Counted from the stretch's first letter, positions 53,524 through 61,993 are shown. The stretch: 64,000 nt of DNA from Myxococcales bacterium (GCA_016793465.1 JAEUJW010000014.1:1-64000), one strand, 5' to 3'. Numbers and translations are program-made. The notes: generated by a model not told the origin, from the letters alone.

Positions 53524-54396
53524 TTGCTGCTCGCTTTAATTAAAACCCTGCGGCCCCGGCAGTGGATAAAGAACCTGTTCGTCGGGGTGCCGCTGATGTT
53601 CGGCCAGCGCCTGACCGACAGGGACAGCCTGCTGGTCACGGCCGGGGCCATCGCGCTGTTCTGCGTGATCTCCGGCTGCGTGTACGTGCTCAACGACCTG
53701 GTCGACGTCGACAAGGACCGCGCCCACCCGAAGAAAAAATTCCGGCCGATCCCCTCGGGCGAGCTGCCGGAGGCGGTCGCCCGCCGCTTCGCGGTGATCA
53801 CCGTGCCGGTCTGCCTGGCCCTCGGGTTCTACCTGCAGCCGTGGTACGCCGCGGCGCTCGGCGTGTACTTCGGGCAGAACCTGGCCTACAGCTTCAAGCT
53901 CAAGCAGATCGCGTACCTCGACGTGCTGTCGATCGCGCTGGGCTTCATCCTGCGGGTGCTGGCCGGGGCGTTCGCCCTCGAGATCCCGGCGTCGCCGTGG
54001 CTGCTGGCCTGCACGGGCCTGCTGGCGATGTTCCTCGGGTTCGGCAAGCGGGCCCACGAGCTGGCCGGCGGCGAGGGGGCGACCCGTCAGCGCTCGGCGC
54101 TCGCGGGCTACGACCTGAAGACGCTGCGGATCATCCTGTGGCTGCTGGCGGCCGCGACGATCGGGGTCTACGCGGCCTACACCATGAGCGCCCACGTGAT
54201 CGAGCTGTTCCACACCGACCGGCTGATCTACACCGTGCCGTTCGGGGTGGTCGGGATCCTGCGCTTCATCTACCTGGCGACCAACCGCCGCGAGGCCGAG
54301 AGCCCGACCGAGGAGATGCTGCGCGACCCGCTGTTCATGCTGAACTTCGCGGCCTGGCTGGCCCTGCTGGCGGCGATCCTCTACGGGTGGGTATGA
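53524..54396 (+). CDS. UbiA-family prenyltransferase (decaprenyl-phosphate phosphoribosyltransferase-like)
   Basis: 290 residues, eight to nine membrane helices. The start LLALIKTLRPRQWIKNLFVG, the first Asp motif NDLVDVDKDRAHPKK (with FRPIPSG after it) and the second motif YSFKLKQIAYLDVLSIALG followed by FILRVLAGA match the UbiA-like enzymes that transfer phosphoribose to polyprenyl phosphate (Rv3806c type), which feeds arabinose-type sugars to cell-wall polymers. TTG 53524 fits family length and lies 7 nt after TAGTCC; GTG 53485 is possible. Its stop overlaps the dtd ATG. Substrate assignment is by resemblance. Confidence 0.85.
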   Translation: MLLALIKTLRPRQWIKNLFVGVPLMFGQRLTDRDSLLVTAGAIALFCVISGCVYVLNDLVDVDKDRAHPKKKFRPIPSGELPEAVARRFAVITVPVCLALGFYLQPWYAAALGVYFGQNLAYSFKLKQIAYLDVLSIALGFILRVLAGAFALEIPASPWLLACTGLLAMFLGFGKRAHELAGGEGATRQRSALAGYDLKTLRIILWLLAAATIGVYAAYTMSAHVIELFHTDRLIYTVPFGVVGILRFIYLATNRREAESPTEEMLRDPLFMLNFAAWLALLAAILYGWV

Positions 54397-54845
54397 AGAC
54401 GGTGCTGCAGCGGGTCGCGCGGGCGTGCGTGCGGGTCGACGGCGAGGTCGTCGGGGCGATCGACCGCGGGCTGCTCGCCCTGACCGCGGTCGAGAAGGGC
54501 GACACGATCGCCGACGTGCAGGCGACCGCGGCCAAGCTGGTCAGCCTGCGCTGCTTCCCGGGCGCGACGCCGATGGACCGCACGCTCGCCGAGGTCGGCG
54601 GCGGGTGCCTGGTGGTGTCGCAGTTCACCATCGCCGGCAGCCTGAAGAAGGGGCGCAGGCCGAGCTTCGACGGGGCCGAGCTGCCCGAGCGGGCGCGCGA
54701 GCTCTACGAGGCGCTGGCGGCGGCGATCCGCGGGCACGGCGTCCCCGTGGCCACCGGGCGCTTCGCGGCCCACATGGAGGTCGAGCTCGTCAACGACGGG
54801 CCGGTCACGCTGCTGCTGTTCACGCAGGGCGGCGCGGTGGTCTGA
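54393..54845 (+). CDS. dtd: D-aminoacyl-tRNA deacylase
   Basis: 150 residues, typical length. It hydrolyses D-aminoacyl-tRNAs and Gly-tRNA-Ala misproducts. Signature motifs are MKTVLQRVARACVRVDGEVV at the N-terminus, LVVSQFTIAGSLKKGRRPSF with the SQFT motif, and ELVNDGPVTLLLFT with the cross-subunit Gly-cisPro (GPVT). ATG overlaps the stop of the prenyltransferase gene, so the two are translationally coupled, and a hairpin terminator follows the stop. Confidence 0.94.
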   Translation: MKTVLQRVARACVRVDGEVVGAIDRGLLALTAVEKGDTIADVQATAAKLVSLRCFPGATPMDRTLAEVGGGCLVVSQFTIAGSLKKGRRPSFDGAELPERARELYEALAAAIRGHGVPVATGRFAAHMEVELVNDGPVTLLLFTQGGAVV

Positions 54846-54869
54846 GCGATGGCCGGGCGAAGAAACGGC

Positions 54870-54901
54870 AACGGGCTCCTCGGGGGTGCCGGGAGCCCGT
54901 T
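54870..54901. terminator. Bidirectional hairpin between dtd and tRNA-Val
   Basis: AACGGGCTCC (54870-54879) and GGAGCCCGTT (54892-54901) form a perfect 10-bp stem. The minus-strand continuation GCCGTTTCTT is T-rich, so it suits the tRNA-Val transcript best, but it also lies just past dtd. Confidence 0.8.
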
Positions 54902-54908
54902 GTGGAAG

Positions 54909-54980
54909 TGGGCGCGATAGGGATCGAACCTATGGCTTTCACCGTGTGAAGGTGACACTCTACCGCTGAGTTACGCGCCC
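54909..54980 (-). tRNA. tRNA-Val (CAC)
   Basis: 72 nt, CCA not encoded. Acceptor GGGCGCG pairs with CGCGCCC. Anticodon stem TCACC/GGTGA with loop TTCACAC gives CAC. T-arm TAGGTTCGATCCCTA. It is transcribed away from the ABC ATPase gene, toward the hairpin at 54870-54901. Confidence 0.95.
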
Positions 54981-54995
54981 TCGCGATGGGGGGAC

Positions 54996-55024
54996 CTTAT
55001 AGACGGTTTCAGGGTGGGCCGCAA
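54996..55024 (-). promoter_or_regulatory. Sigma-70 promoter of tRNA-Val
   Basis: On the minus strand, TTGCGG (55024-55019), a 17-bp spacer, and TATAAG (55001-54996). It nearly repeats the TTGCAG-17-TATAAG promoter of the tRNA-Glu/tRNA-Lys operon and lies in the leader region of the divergent ABC gene. Confidence 0.8.
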
Positions 55025-55052
55025 GAGGGGCGGTTTGTTAGAGTCCGGGTCG

Positions 55053-55670
55053 ATGCTGCCGCTGCGGGTGACCGAACTATCGAAGGCGTACGCGGGGCGG
55101 CAGGTGCTCCGGGACGTGAATTTGACGGTCGAGCCGGGCGCGGTGGTGGGGCTTTTGGGGCCCAACGGGACCGGCAAGACGACGCTGCTCGGGTGCGTGA
55201 CCGGGGCGGTGATCGCCGACGCGGGCAGGGTGGAGATCGGCGGGCACGACCTGGCGGCCGCGCCGATGGCCGCGCGGGCGGCCCTGCGGGCCCTGCCGCA
55301 GGAGGTCGAGGTGCCGGAGGGGCTGACCGGGCGCGAGCTGCTGGGGTTCTTCGCCGAGGTGTTCGCCGACCCGCACGGGCAGGCGGCGGCGCTGGAGATC
55401 GCCGGGCTCGGGCCGGCGATCGACGCGCTGGCCACGACCTATAGCGTCGGCATGCGCAAGCGACTGATGTTCGCGGCGCTGATGCTCGGCGAGGGCCGGC
55501 TGTACGCGCTCGACGAGCCGTTCGCGGGGGTCGACCGCGAGGGTCGGGCGCGCATGGCCGCGGCGCTCGAGCGGGCCCGCGAGCGCGGGGCGGGGATCTT
55601 GCTGTCGGCCCACGACGAGCACGAGCTCGGGCTGTTCGGGGTCGAGGGCCGGAGCCTGCGGCTCGGGTGA
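55053..55670 (+). CDS. Orphan ABC transporter ATP-binding protein
   Basis: 205 residues from ATG 55053. Walker A GLLGPNGTGKTTLLG, Q-loop LRALPQEVEVPEGLTG, signature YSVGMRKRLMFAALM (SVGMR in place of LSGGQ), Walker B GRLYALDEPFAGVDREG and switch His in LLSAHDEHE. The length is that of a single ATPase domain of the CcmA/LolD or ABC-2 export type. No permease gene is adjacent: the next gene is convergent, so its partner must be elsewhere. A TAGAGT box lies 8 nt before the ATG, overlapping the tRNA-Val promoter region. Confidence 0.9.
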   Translation: MLPLRVTELSKAYAGRQVLRDVNLTVEPGAVVGLLGPNGTGKTTLLGCVTGAVIADAGRVEIGGHDLAAAPMAARAALRALPQEVEVPEGLTGRELLGFFAEVFADPHGQAAALEIAGLGPAIDALATTYSVGMRKRLMFAALMLGEGRLYALDEPFAGVDREGRARMAAALERARERGAGILLSAHDEHELGLFGVEGRSLRLG

Positions 55671-55732
55671 CGAAGCGAAGACCGCGAGGGGCCGGCGCCG
55701 GCCTCTCGCGGTCACACGCTCGCGCGCGCGGA

Positions 55733-56452
55733 TCAGTCGCGGCTGGTCATCGACATCACGAACTGCAGGATGTACCAGAACAGCAGGGCGACCGAGGCGA
55801 ACAGGGTCAGCGAGGCGGCGACGTAGGCCTCGGGGTGGTAGTGGCGCATCACGGCCGAGGTGTGGAAGAGGATGTAGCCGGCGGCGAGGGCGATCATCGC
55901 CACGGTGAAGAAGATCCCCAGCGAGAAGCCGAACGCCATGCTGAGGACGATCAGCACCAGGGCGACGACGCCGCCGAGCATCAGGGCGCCGCGCAGGAAG
56001 CTGAAGTCCTTCTTGGTGATGAGGACGATGCCGGTCAGGGCGGCGAAGATCGCCAGGGTGGAGACGCCGGCGGTCATGATGACGTCCGGGCCGCCGTAGT
56101 AGGTGGCGATCATCAGCAGCGGGAGGAAGATGACCGCCTCGGCGGCGACGTAGAGGCCGAGCCCGAAGTACTGGGCCGGACGCGAGGTCGCGTGGCGGGC
56201 GAAGTAGTCGGCGATCCAGCTGACGCCCATGAACGCGAGCAGGACCAGCCACCAGTTGCCCACCATCGACAGGGCGAAGCGCAGCATGGCCTCGCTCTGG
56301 AAGAACGCGTACTCGAGGCCGACGAACGCCAGGATGGCCCCCGCCAGGTGCAGGTAGGTGCGCTCGATGAATTTGGCTCGAACGGCGATGGTCTCGGGGG
56401 TGACGTGACCGATATCCGAGTGGTACGACTGCTGTTGCTGGTTGAAGCTCAC
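55733..56452 (-). CDS. Bax inhibitor-1/YccA family membrane protein
   Basis: 239 residues with seven predicted membrane helices, an inner-membrane protein of the BI-1/TMBIM family (pH-sensitive calcium leak or FtsH modulator in bacteria). Landmarks are FIERTYLHLAGAILAFVGLE, NWWLVLLAFMGVSWIADYFA, and a C-terminal ILFHTSAVMRHYHPEAYVAA with conserved His and acidic residues, plus LFWYILQFV. GTG 56452 is set by a strong GGAGG 8 nt upstream, one of the few clear Shine-Dalgarno sites in the window. Confidence 0.9.
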   Translation of the reverse strand: MSFNQQQQSYHSDIGHVTPETIAVRAKFIERTYLHLAGAILAFVGLEYAFFQSEAMLRFALSMVGNWWLVLLAFMGVSWIADYFARHATSRPAQYFGLGLYVAAEAVIFLPLLMIATYYGGPDVIMTAGVSTLAIFAALTGIVLITKKDFSFLRGALMLGGVVALVLIVLSMAFGFSLGIFFTVAMIALAAGYILFHTSAVMRHYHPEAYVAASLTLFASVALLFWYILQFVMSMTSRD

Positions 56453-56615
56453 GGGATCCTCCGAGGACAAACGACTCGCGGCCGAAACGTTAGCCGGGGC
56501 CGGGCGCGCGGGCAAGCCCGCGTTGTCGGCCTCGGGCGGCCCCCGGCGGCCCCCGGCGGCTCCCGGGCGGTCGCCGGCGCTTGAGCAAACCCCCGGAACT
56601 GGCGTACGAACGGCC

Positions 56616-57104
56616 ATGGCGAAAAAGCGCGACCCGATCGGTCCGTTGATGGATCTCAACGTCGGGCATCACCCGCTGATCCGCCTGCAGAGGCTGGCCA
56701 ACGCCATGCGGGCCGGCAAGGTGCCGCTGTCCGGGCTGACCGAGCGCACCGAGGTCGACGACGCCAGCGGGACGGTGACCCGCATGCTGTCGCTGTGCGG
56801 TCACTGCCGCGGGACCTGCTGCAGCCTGCGCGTCCCGATCTCCGGCGCGGACGCGCGGCGGCTGGCCCGCCACCTCGGGACGACGGTCGCACGCCTGCCG
56901 CTGCACCCGCCGGAGGGCGGCGAGGAGGAGCCCGAGGACACCGCGGGCTACCTGTCGAAGGGCGACGGGCCGTGCCCGTACTTCGACCGCGGGTGCACGG
57001 TCCACGCGGCCCGGCCCGACGTGTGCCGGGCGTTCGGGCTGCACGCGTGCATCGGCGCGGGCACGTTCACGCCGCGGGCGGCCGCGGGGCCCGGACAGGG
57101 GTGA
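56616..57104 (+). CDS. YkgJ-family cysteine cluster protein
   Basis: 162 residues. The Cys pattern CGHCRGTCCSLRVPIS, GPCPYFDRGCTVHAARPDVC, FGLHAC matches the YkgJ family (zinc- or iron-cluster binding, UPF0153). The first 60 residues are a helical, charged extension. ATG 56616. It overlaps by a few bases the possible GTG start of the ABC ATPase gene that follows, so the two may be coupled, but a functional tie is not established. Exact metal and role are unknown. Confidence 0.85.
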   Translation: MAKKRDPIGPLMDLNVGHHPLIRLQRLANAMRAGKVPLSGLTERTEVDDASGTVTRMLSLCGHCRGTCCSLRVPISGADARRLARHLGTTVARLPLHPPEGGEEEPEDTAGYLSKGDGPCPYFDRGCTVHAARPDVCRAFGLHACIGAGTFTPRAAAGPGQG

Positions 57105-57106
57105 CG

Positions 57107-58102
57107 ATGGGCGGGCAGATCGAAGTCGTGGGGCTCGAGAAGGAGTTCCGCGTGCCGCGCCGCGAGGCGGGGCTGCGCGCGGCGGTCAAGGCGCTGTTTC
57201 GCCGCGAGTACCAGACGGTGCGGGCGGTCGACGGGCTGTCGCTGAGCATCGCGGCGGGCGAGCGGGTCGGGTTCCTCGGGCCCAACGGGGCCGGCAAGAC
57301 GACCACGCTGAAGATGCTGGCCGGGCTGCTGCACCCGACCGGCGGATCGCTGCGGGTCGCGGGTCACGTGCCGGCCGAGCGGCGCCCGGAGTTCCTGCGC
57401 TCGATCAGCCTGGTGATGGGACAAAAGCGCCAGCTCAGCTGGGATCTGCCGGCGGTCGACACGTTCGAGTTCAACCGCGTGGTGTTCGACATCGAGGTCG
57501 CGACCTACAAGCGGCGGCTCGACGAGCTGGTCACGCTGCTGGCGGTCGCGGACGTGATGCGCCGCCCGGTCCGCAACCTGAGCCTCGGCGAGCGCATGAA
57601 GTGCGAGCTGGTGGCGGCGCTGCTGCACGCGCCGCGCATCCTGTTCCTCGACGAGCCGACCATCGGCATGGACGTGGCGATGCAGCTGGCGATCCGCGAG
57701 TTCGTGCGCCGCTACAACGCGGAGCACGGGGCCACGGTGATCCTGACCAGCCACTACATGGAGGACGTGGCGGCGTTGTGCCCGCGGATCGTGGTGATCG
57801 ACGGCGGGCAGCTGCGCTTCGACGGCAGCATCGAGGCGCTGACGCGGCGGATCCGCCCGCTGCGCCGGGTGTCGGTGCGGGCGGCGAGCCTGCCCGACGA
57901 GGCGGCGTTGCAGGCGCTCGGCAGCGTGGCGCTGCGGGACAACGGGCGGCTGGCGTTCGACGTGGCCCCGGACCGCGTGCCGCAGGTGGTGCAGGCGCTG
58001 CTGTCGCTCGAGGGGGCCCAGGACCTCGGCGTGCAGGACGCGCCGCTCGAGGAGGTCATGCGCGAGCTGTTCCGCCGCGAGCCGGAGGGCGCGAAGGCGT
58101 GA
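57107..58102 (+). CDS. ABC-2 type exporter ATP-binding protein
   Basis: 331 residues. Walker A GFLGPNGAGKTTTLKML, Q-loop MGQKRQLSWDLPA, signature NLSLGERMKCELVAALLH, Walker B RILFLDEPTIGMDVAMQLAI, and the switch TSHYME. The C-terminal 90 residues form a regulatory extension. The MGQKRQL segment and the length match ATPases that partner DUF990/ABC2_membrane_6 permeases. ATG 57107 or GTG 57101. Its TGA overlaps the first permease start (GTGA). It powers export of an unidentified small molecule or polymer. Confidence 0.92.
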   Translation: MGGQIEVVGLEKEFRVPRREAGLRAAVKALFRREYQTVRAVDGLSLSIAAGERVGFLGPNGAGKTTTLKMLAGLLHPTGGSLRVAGHVPAERRPEFLRSISLVMGQKRQLSWDLPAVDTFEFNRVVFDIEVATYKRRLDELVTLLAVADVMRRPVRNLSLGERMKCELVAALLHAPRILFLDEPTIGMDVAMQLAIREFVRRYNAEHGATVILTSHYMEDVAALCPRIVVIDGGQLRFDGSIEALTRRIRPLRRVSVRAASLPDEAALQALGSVALRDNGRLAFDVAPDRVPQVVQALLSLEGAQDLGVQDAPLEEVMRELFRREPEGAKA

Positions 58103-58890
58103 GGCGGGCGCTGGCGGTGCTGGGGGCGATGTGGCGGCTCGGCGTGGCCGAGGCGGTGGCGTACCGCGCGGCCATGCTGGTGTGGATCCTGACGACCACG
58201 TTCCCGCTGGTGTCGCTGACGCTGTGGCACAGCCTCGCCGCCGACGGGCCGATCGGCGGGTACTCGCAGGCGCAGTTCGACGCGTACTTCGTGGCGGCGT
58301 TCCTGGTGCGGCAGATGACGGCGAGCTGGGTGGTGTGGGACCTGGCGGCGTCGATCGCCGACGGCAGCCTGAGCACGCTGCTGATGCGGCCGGCGCACCC
58401 GGTGCTGCATCATTTGGTGTCGAACCTGGCGGCGCTGCCGGTGCGGCTGCTGCTGGCGGCGCCGCTCGGAGCGGCGGTGCTGCTGGCGCTCGGGGACGTC
58501 GACGCGGGCCCGGGCTGGCACCTGCTGGCGGCGCCGCTGGCGATCGCGCTGGCGTGGCTGCTGCAGTTCTGCGTGCAGCTGTGCGTGGCCTGCCTGGCGT
58601 TCTGGGTGACGTCGTCGACGTCGCTGTTCGAGGTGTGGCTCGGGCTCTACATGGTGTTCTCGGGCTACGCGATGCCGACGAGCCTGTTCCCGGCGATCGC
58701 GGGGGTGGTGCGCGTGCTGCCGTTCCACGCGGCGATGGGGTTCCCGACCGAGCTGGTGGTCGGGCGGCTGACGACCGCGGAGGTCGTGCAGGGCTTCGCG
58801 CTGCAGGTGGTGTGGCTGCTGGTGTTCGCGGGGCTGGCGGCGTGGCTGTGGCGCCGCGGGCTGCGCGCGTACGGGGCGGTGGGCGCGTGA
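58099..58890 (+). CDS. ABC-2 permease (DUF990-type), first subunit
   Basis: 263 residues, about six membrane helices. GTG 58099 overlaps the ATPase stop, and its own stop overlaps the next GTG, so three genes are coupled. Family features: an N-terminal helix pair starting MWRLGVAEAVAYRAAMLVWI, ADGSLSTLLMRPAHPVLHHL, and CLAFWVTSSTSLFEVWLG. This matches the first of the two permeases in DUF990-type exporters. Confidence 0.88.
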   Translation: MRRALAVLGAMWRLGVAEAVAYRAAMLVWILTTTFPLVSLTLWHSLAADGPIGGYSQAQFDAYFVAAFLVRQMTASWVVWDLAASIADGSLSTLLMRPAHPVLHHLVSNLAALPVRLLLAAPLGAAVLLALGDVDAGPGWHLLAAPLAIALAWLLQFCVQLCVACLAFWVTSSTSLFEVWLGLYMVFSGYAMPTSLFPAIAGVVRVLPFHAAMGFPTELVVGRLTTAEVVQGFALQVVWLLVFAGLAAWLWRRGLRAYGAVGA

Positions 58891-59684
58891 GGACGCCGGG
58901 CTACTACCTGCGGCTGTTCGCGGCCCAGTGGCGCATGAGCGTGCTGGCGGCGCTGCAGTACCGGCTCGGGTTCTGGACCGAGGGGCTGCTCGGCGTGGCG
59001 TGGAGCGGGCTCGGAGTGGTGCCGCTGCTGGTCGCGGTCGGGCACCGCGGCGACGTCGAGGGCTGGACGGCGTGGGAGCTGGTGGTGCTGACCGGGTGCT
59101 TCACCGCGGTGGTCGGGCTGTTCGGCGCGCTGCTGCAGCCGGCGCTGGCGGCGAGCATGAACCACATCCGCCTCGGCACGCTCGACTATCTGCTGCTGCG
59201 GCCGGCCGACGCGCTGGCGCTGTGTTTGATCGCTACGTTCAACCCGTGGCGCCTGATCGAGGCGCTCGGCGGGCTGATCCTGATCGTCGCGGGGCTGGTG
59301 AAGCTGGGGACGGTGCCCTCGCCCGGGTCGCTGCTGGCGGCGCTCGCGGTCGGCCTGGCGGGCATGCTGGCGCTCTACGCGTTCGGGGTGCTCACGCTGT
59401 GCGCGAGCTTCAAGGCCATGCGGCTGCAGAACCTGACGTTCTTCATGGAGGCGCTCCTCGACTTCGGGCGCTGGCCGATCCAGGTGTTCCGCGGGCCGGT
59501 GCGGGCGTTCTTCACCTACGTGATCCCGCTCGCGGTCATGACCACGTACCCGGCGGAGGCGCTGATCGGGCGGCTGGCGTGGCCGACGGTCGCGGCGGCG
59601 CTGGCGACCGGCGTGGGGCTGATGCTGTTCGCGCGGGCGGTGTGGTCGCGTTGCCTGCGCAACTACACGTCGGCCTCGAGCTGA
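58887..59684 (+). CDS. ABC-2 permease (DUF990-type), second subunit
   Basis: 265 residues, about six membrane helices. Landmarks are YLRLFAAQWRMSVLAALQYR at the start, IRLGTLDYLLLRPADALALC (the LDYLLLRP motif of the family), FKAMRLQNLTFFMEALLDFG, and FTYVIPLAVMTTYPAEALIG. It completes an ATPase-permease-permease exporter with 57107 and 58099. Substrate unknown; viologen, antibiotic and lipid-linked cargos have been proposed for relatives. Confidence 0.88.
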   Translation: MRTPGYYLRLFAAQWRMSVLAALQYRLGFWTEGLLGVAWSGLGVVPLLVAVGHRGDVEGWTAWELVVLTGCFTAVVGLFGALLQPALAASMNHIRLGTLDYLLLRPADALALCLIATFNPWRLIEALGGLILIVAGLVKLGTVPSPGSLLAALAVGLAGMLALYAFGVLTLCASFKAMRLQNLTFFMEALLDFGRWPIQVFRGPVRAFFTYVIPLAVMTTYPAEALIGRLAWPTVAAALATGVGLMLFARAVWSRCLRNYTSASS

Positions 59685-59712
59685 CGAAAATTTGTCCGGA
59701 CGGTCGTTTCGT

Positions 59713-59726
59713 CGCTGCCGGCAGCG
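59713..59726. repeat. 14-16 bp perfect palindrome before the heme-motif lipoprotein
   Basis: CGCTGCCGGCAGCG is its own reverse complement, and one more pair (T59712/A59727) extends it. It lies 29 bp after the permease stop and 108 bp before the lipoprotein start. It may be an operator or part of a terminator; without a loop it is a weak hairpin. The rest of 59685-59834 shows nothing I can name. Confidence 0.4.
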
Positions 59727-59834
59727 ATTGCGTGAGGCCCGTCGCGGTGGATCGGACCAAGGATGTCGCGGTCCGTGTAACGCATCGCCAGGTGCGGGGA
59801 CCATGGCGTTCGTATGTCGCCGCGCGAGGGTTCG

Positions 59835-60998
59835 ATGCCACGTTTCCTGTTTGCCATGTCGCTGATCGGGCTGACCGCCTGCAACGTCGTGGTCTGGGCC
59901 GACAGCGAGTCGGCGCCGACCGAAGACACCGAGGGCGCTTCGTCCGGGTTCGCCGCGACGAGCGAGGCGGCGCCGACCGGCGGGGAGGCGACGGGCGAGC
60001 CGCCGACCACGGGCGAGCCCGCGACGGGCGGCGACGAGACCGGCGGGGAGGCGCCCGGCGGGGTGTGCGACTTCGCGGGCACGATCCAGCCGATCTTCAC
60101 CCAGCACTGCAGCGGCTGCCACGGCGGCGGCCAGCCGGCGTCGGGGCTGACGCTCGCCGAGGGGGCGGCCCACGCGGCGCTCGTCGGGGTCGACAGCGCG
60201 GAGCAGCCGGGCACGCCGCGGGTGCAGCCGGGCGATCCGGACGCGAGCTGGCTCGTCGCCAAGCTCGCGGCGGATCCGCCGGTCGGGGCGCGCATGCCGA
60301 TCGGCGGGGCGCTCGACGCGGCCCAGATCGAGGCGATCCGCGGCTGGATCGCGGCGGGCGCGTCGCAGTCCGGGGCGTTCGCCTGCGCCGGCGGCGGGGG
60401 CGAGGCGGGCGAGGTCGAGATCGACGTCGACGGGCCGCTGCAGGTGCTGGTCGGCGAGACGATCGACGTGCAGGCGATCGTGACGTCGCCCGAGGGCGAG
60501 CCGCTGCCGGCGGCGGCGGTGACGTGGTCGAGCAGCGCCGAGCGCTCGCTCTACGTCGACGGCGCGGGCACGCTGCTCGGAGTGTCGGTCGGCACGGCGG
60601 AGCTGCGGGCCCACAGCGGCGAGGCGACGAGCGCGCCGGTGATGGTCGAGGTGGTGGCCCACGTGCCGGCGGCGGCGACGTTCACCGAGGTGCTGGCCAT
60701 CACCGACGCCAAGTGCGCGGTGTCCGGCTGCCACGTCGACGGGGTCGAGCCCGGCGATCTGCGCTTCGACCGCGACCGCGACGAGCTGTGGGAGGAGCTC
60801 GTCGAGGACGAGGCCGAGGAGGTCGACGGGCTGGCGCGCGTCGAGCCGGGCGCGCCGGCGGCGAGCTGGCTGGTGCGCAAGCTGGTCGAGCGTCAGCCCG
60901 AGGCGGGGGCGCAGATGCCGATCGGCGGGGCGCCGATGCCGGCGACGGAGGTCCGGACGGTGGTGCGCTGGATCCTCGCCGGGGCCCACGACGACTGA
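59835..60998 (+). CDS. Lipoprotein with two c-type-heme-like domains and a Big domain
   Basis: 387 residues. Lipobox LTAC (FAMSLIGLTACNVVV). A Thr/Gly/Glu spacer precedes domain 1 (about 78-178) with CSGCH (92-96) and a distal Met candidate in GARMPIGGA. A bacterial Ig-like Big domain spans about 195-278 (VEIDVDGPLQVLVGETIDVQ, VTWSSSAERSLYVDGAGTLL). Domain 2 (280-385) has CAVSGCH (294-300), a CX4CH motif, and GAQMPIGGA. Both domains share the same tail (SWLV.KL...P..GA.MP.GGA....E......WI.AGA). If heme is bound, this is a surface electron-transfer or sensory protein. ATG 59835 has GAGGG upstream; 59814 is possible. Confidence 0.82.
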   Translation: MPRFLFAMSLIGLTACNVVVWADSESAPTEDTEGASSGFAATSEAAPTGGEATGEPPTTGEPATGGDETGGEAPGGVCDFAGTIQPIFTQHCSGCHGGGQPASGLTLAEGAAHAALVGVDSAEQPGTPRVQPGDPDASWLVAKLAADPPVGARMPIGGALDAAQIEAIRGWIAAGASQSGAFACAGGGGEAGEVEIDVDGPLQVLVGETIDVQAIVTSPEGEPLPAAAVTWSSSAERSLYVDGAGTLLGVSVGTAELRAHSGEATSAPVMVEVVAHVPAAATFTEVLAITDAKCAVSGCHVDGVEPGDLRFDRDRDELWEELVEDEAEEVDGLARVEPGAPAASWLVRKLVERQPEAGAQMPIGGAPMPATEVRTVVRWILAGAHDD

Positions 60999-61079
60999 GC
61001 GTGCACCGCCCTCCGGGGTCCGTTGCACACGAGCTCACGCCCGACGCCACCCAGGCGTGTGCGAGGTTGCGCACCTCCC

Positions 61080-61099
61080 GTCGTTGCCTGCGCAACGAC
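61080..61099 (+). terminator. Hairpin between the two heme-motif lipoprotein genes
   Basis: A perfect 8-bp stem, GTCGTTGC (61080-61087) with GCAACGAC (61092-61099) and a 4-nt loop, lies 82 bp after the stop of the first gene. It has no T-run. The rest of 60999-61237 shows nothing I can name. Confidence 0.5.
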
Positions 61100-61237
61100 C
61101 GGCCGGCCCGGGTTACAGGACTCGCGGATCGGTGAGCCGGCCCCGGCGCGGGCGGACAGTTGGACGGCGGCGCGGCGTGTGGTCTCGCGTTTCGCGGGGC
61201 CGGCGGATGGGGCATGCTGCTCGTCGAGAGCCGCATC

Positions 61238-61993
61238 ATGGTACGTGCAACGATCGTCGCTTCCTACGTCGCGCTGGCGGGCTGCAACGTGGTGATCTGG
61301 GCCGAGGACACCGAGACGGACGCGTCGACGTCGACCACGACGGACGCCGGCGGCGGGGAGACCGGGGAGACCGGGTCGCCGACCGGCGGCGCGGTCGGCG
61401 ATCCGGCGACGGTGGTGATCGACGTCGACACGCCGATCGAGGTGCCGCTCGGCGAGCTGCTCGCGGTCCAGGCGATCGTCAAGACCGCGGCCGGCGAACC
61501 GCTGCCCGACGCCGAGGTGACGTGGACGAGCAGCGCCGAGCGGGCGCTCTACGTCGACCCGAGCGGCACGCTGCTCGGCGTGACCGTCGGCACCTCGGAG
61601 CTGCGCGCGCACAGCGGCGGGATCGAGAGCGTGCCGCTGATCGTGCAGGTGGTCGACAACACGCCGGCGCCGGCGACGTTCGCCGAGGTGTCGACGATCA
61701 CGCAGGCCAACTGCGCGGTGGCCGGGTGCCACGTCGACGGGGTCGAGCCGGGCGACCTGCGCTTCGACCGCGAGCCCGCGGAGGTGTGGAGCGAGCTGCT
61801 CGACGAGGCGTCGTTCCAGGTGCCGACGCTGCGCCGCGTGCTGAAGAACCGGCCGGCGGACAGCTACCTCGTGCGCAAGCTGGTCCAGCGCATGCCCGAG
61901 GTCGGCGCGCAGATGCCGGGCGGGGCGGAGCCGCTGCCGGCGGCGGAGGTCCAGACGATCGTGCGCTGGATCCTCTCCGGCGCCCTGAAGTGA
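61238..61993 (+). CDS. Lipoprotein paralogue with Big domain and a single CX4CH domain
   Basis: 251 residues from ATG 61238. Lipobox LAGC (IVASYVALAGCNVVI). The N-terminus after the lipobox (CNVVIWAED) matches the upstream paralogue (CNVVVWADS), but the first CX2CH domain is absent. The Big domain (about 68-150; EVTWTSSAERALYVDPSGTL) and the CX4CH domain (CAVAGCHVDGVEPGDLRFDR, VRKLVQRMPEVGAQMPGGAE) are retained. So the pair arose by tandem duplication, followed by loss or gain of the first cytochrome-like domain. The 240-bp upstream region holds a hairpin at 61080-61099. Confidence 0.8.
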   Translation: MVRATIVASYVALAGCNVVIWAEDTETDASTSTTTDAGGGETGETGSPTGGAVGDPATVVIDVDTPIEVPLGELLAVQAIVKTAAGEPLPDAEVTWTSSAERALYVDPSGTLLGVTVGTSELRAHSGGIESVPLIVQVVDNTPAPATFAEVSTITQANCAVAGCHVDGVEPGDLRFDREPAEVWSELLDEASFQVPTLRRVLKNRPADSYLVRKLVQRMPEVGAQMPGGAEPLPAAEVQTIVRWILSGALK

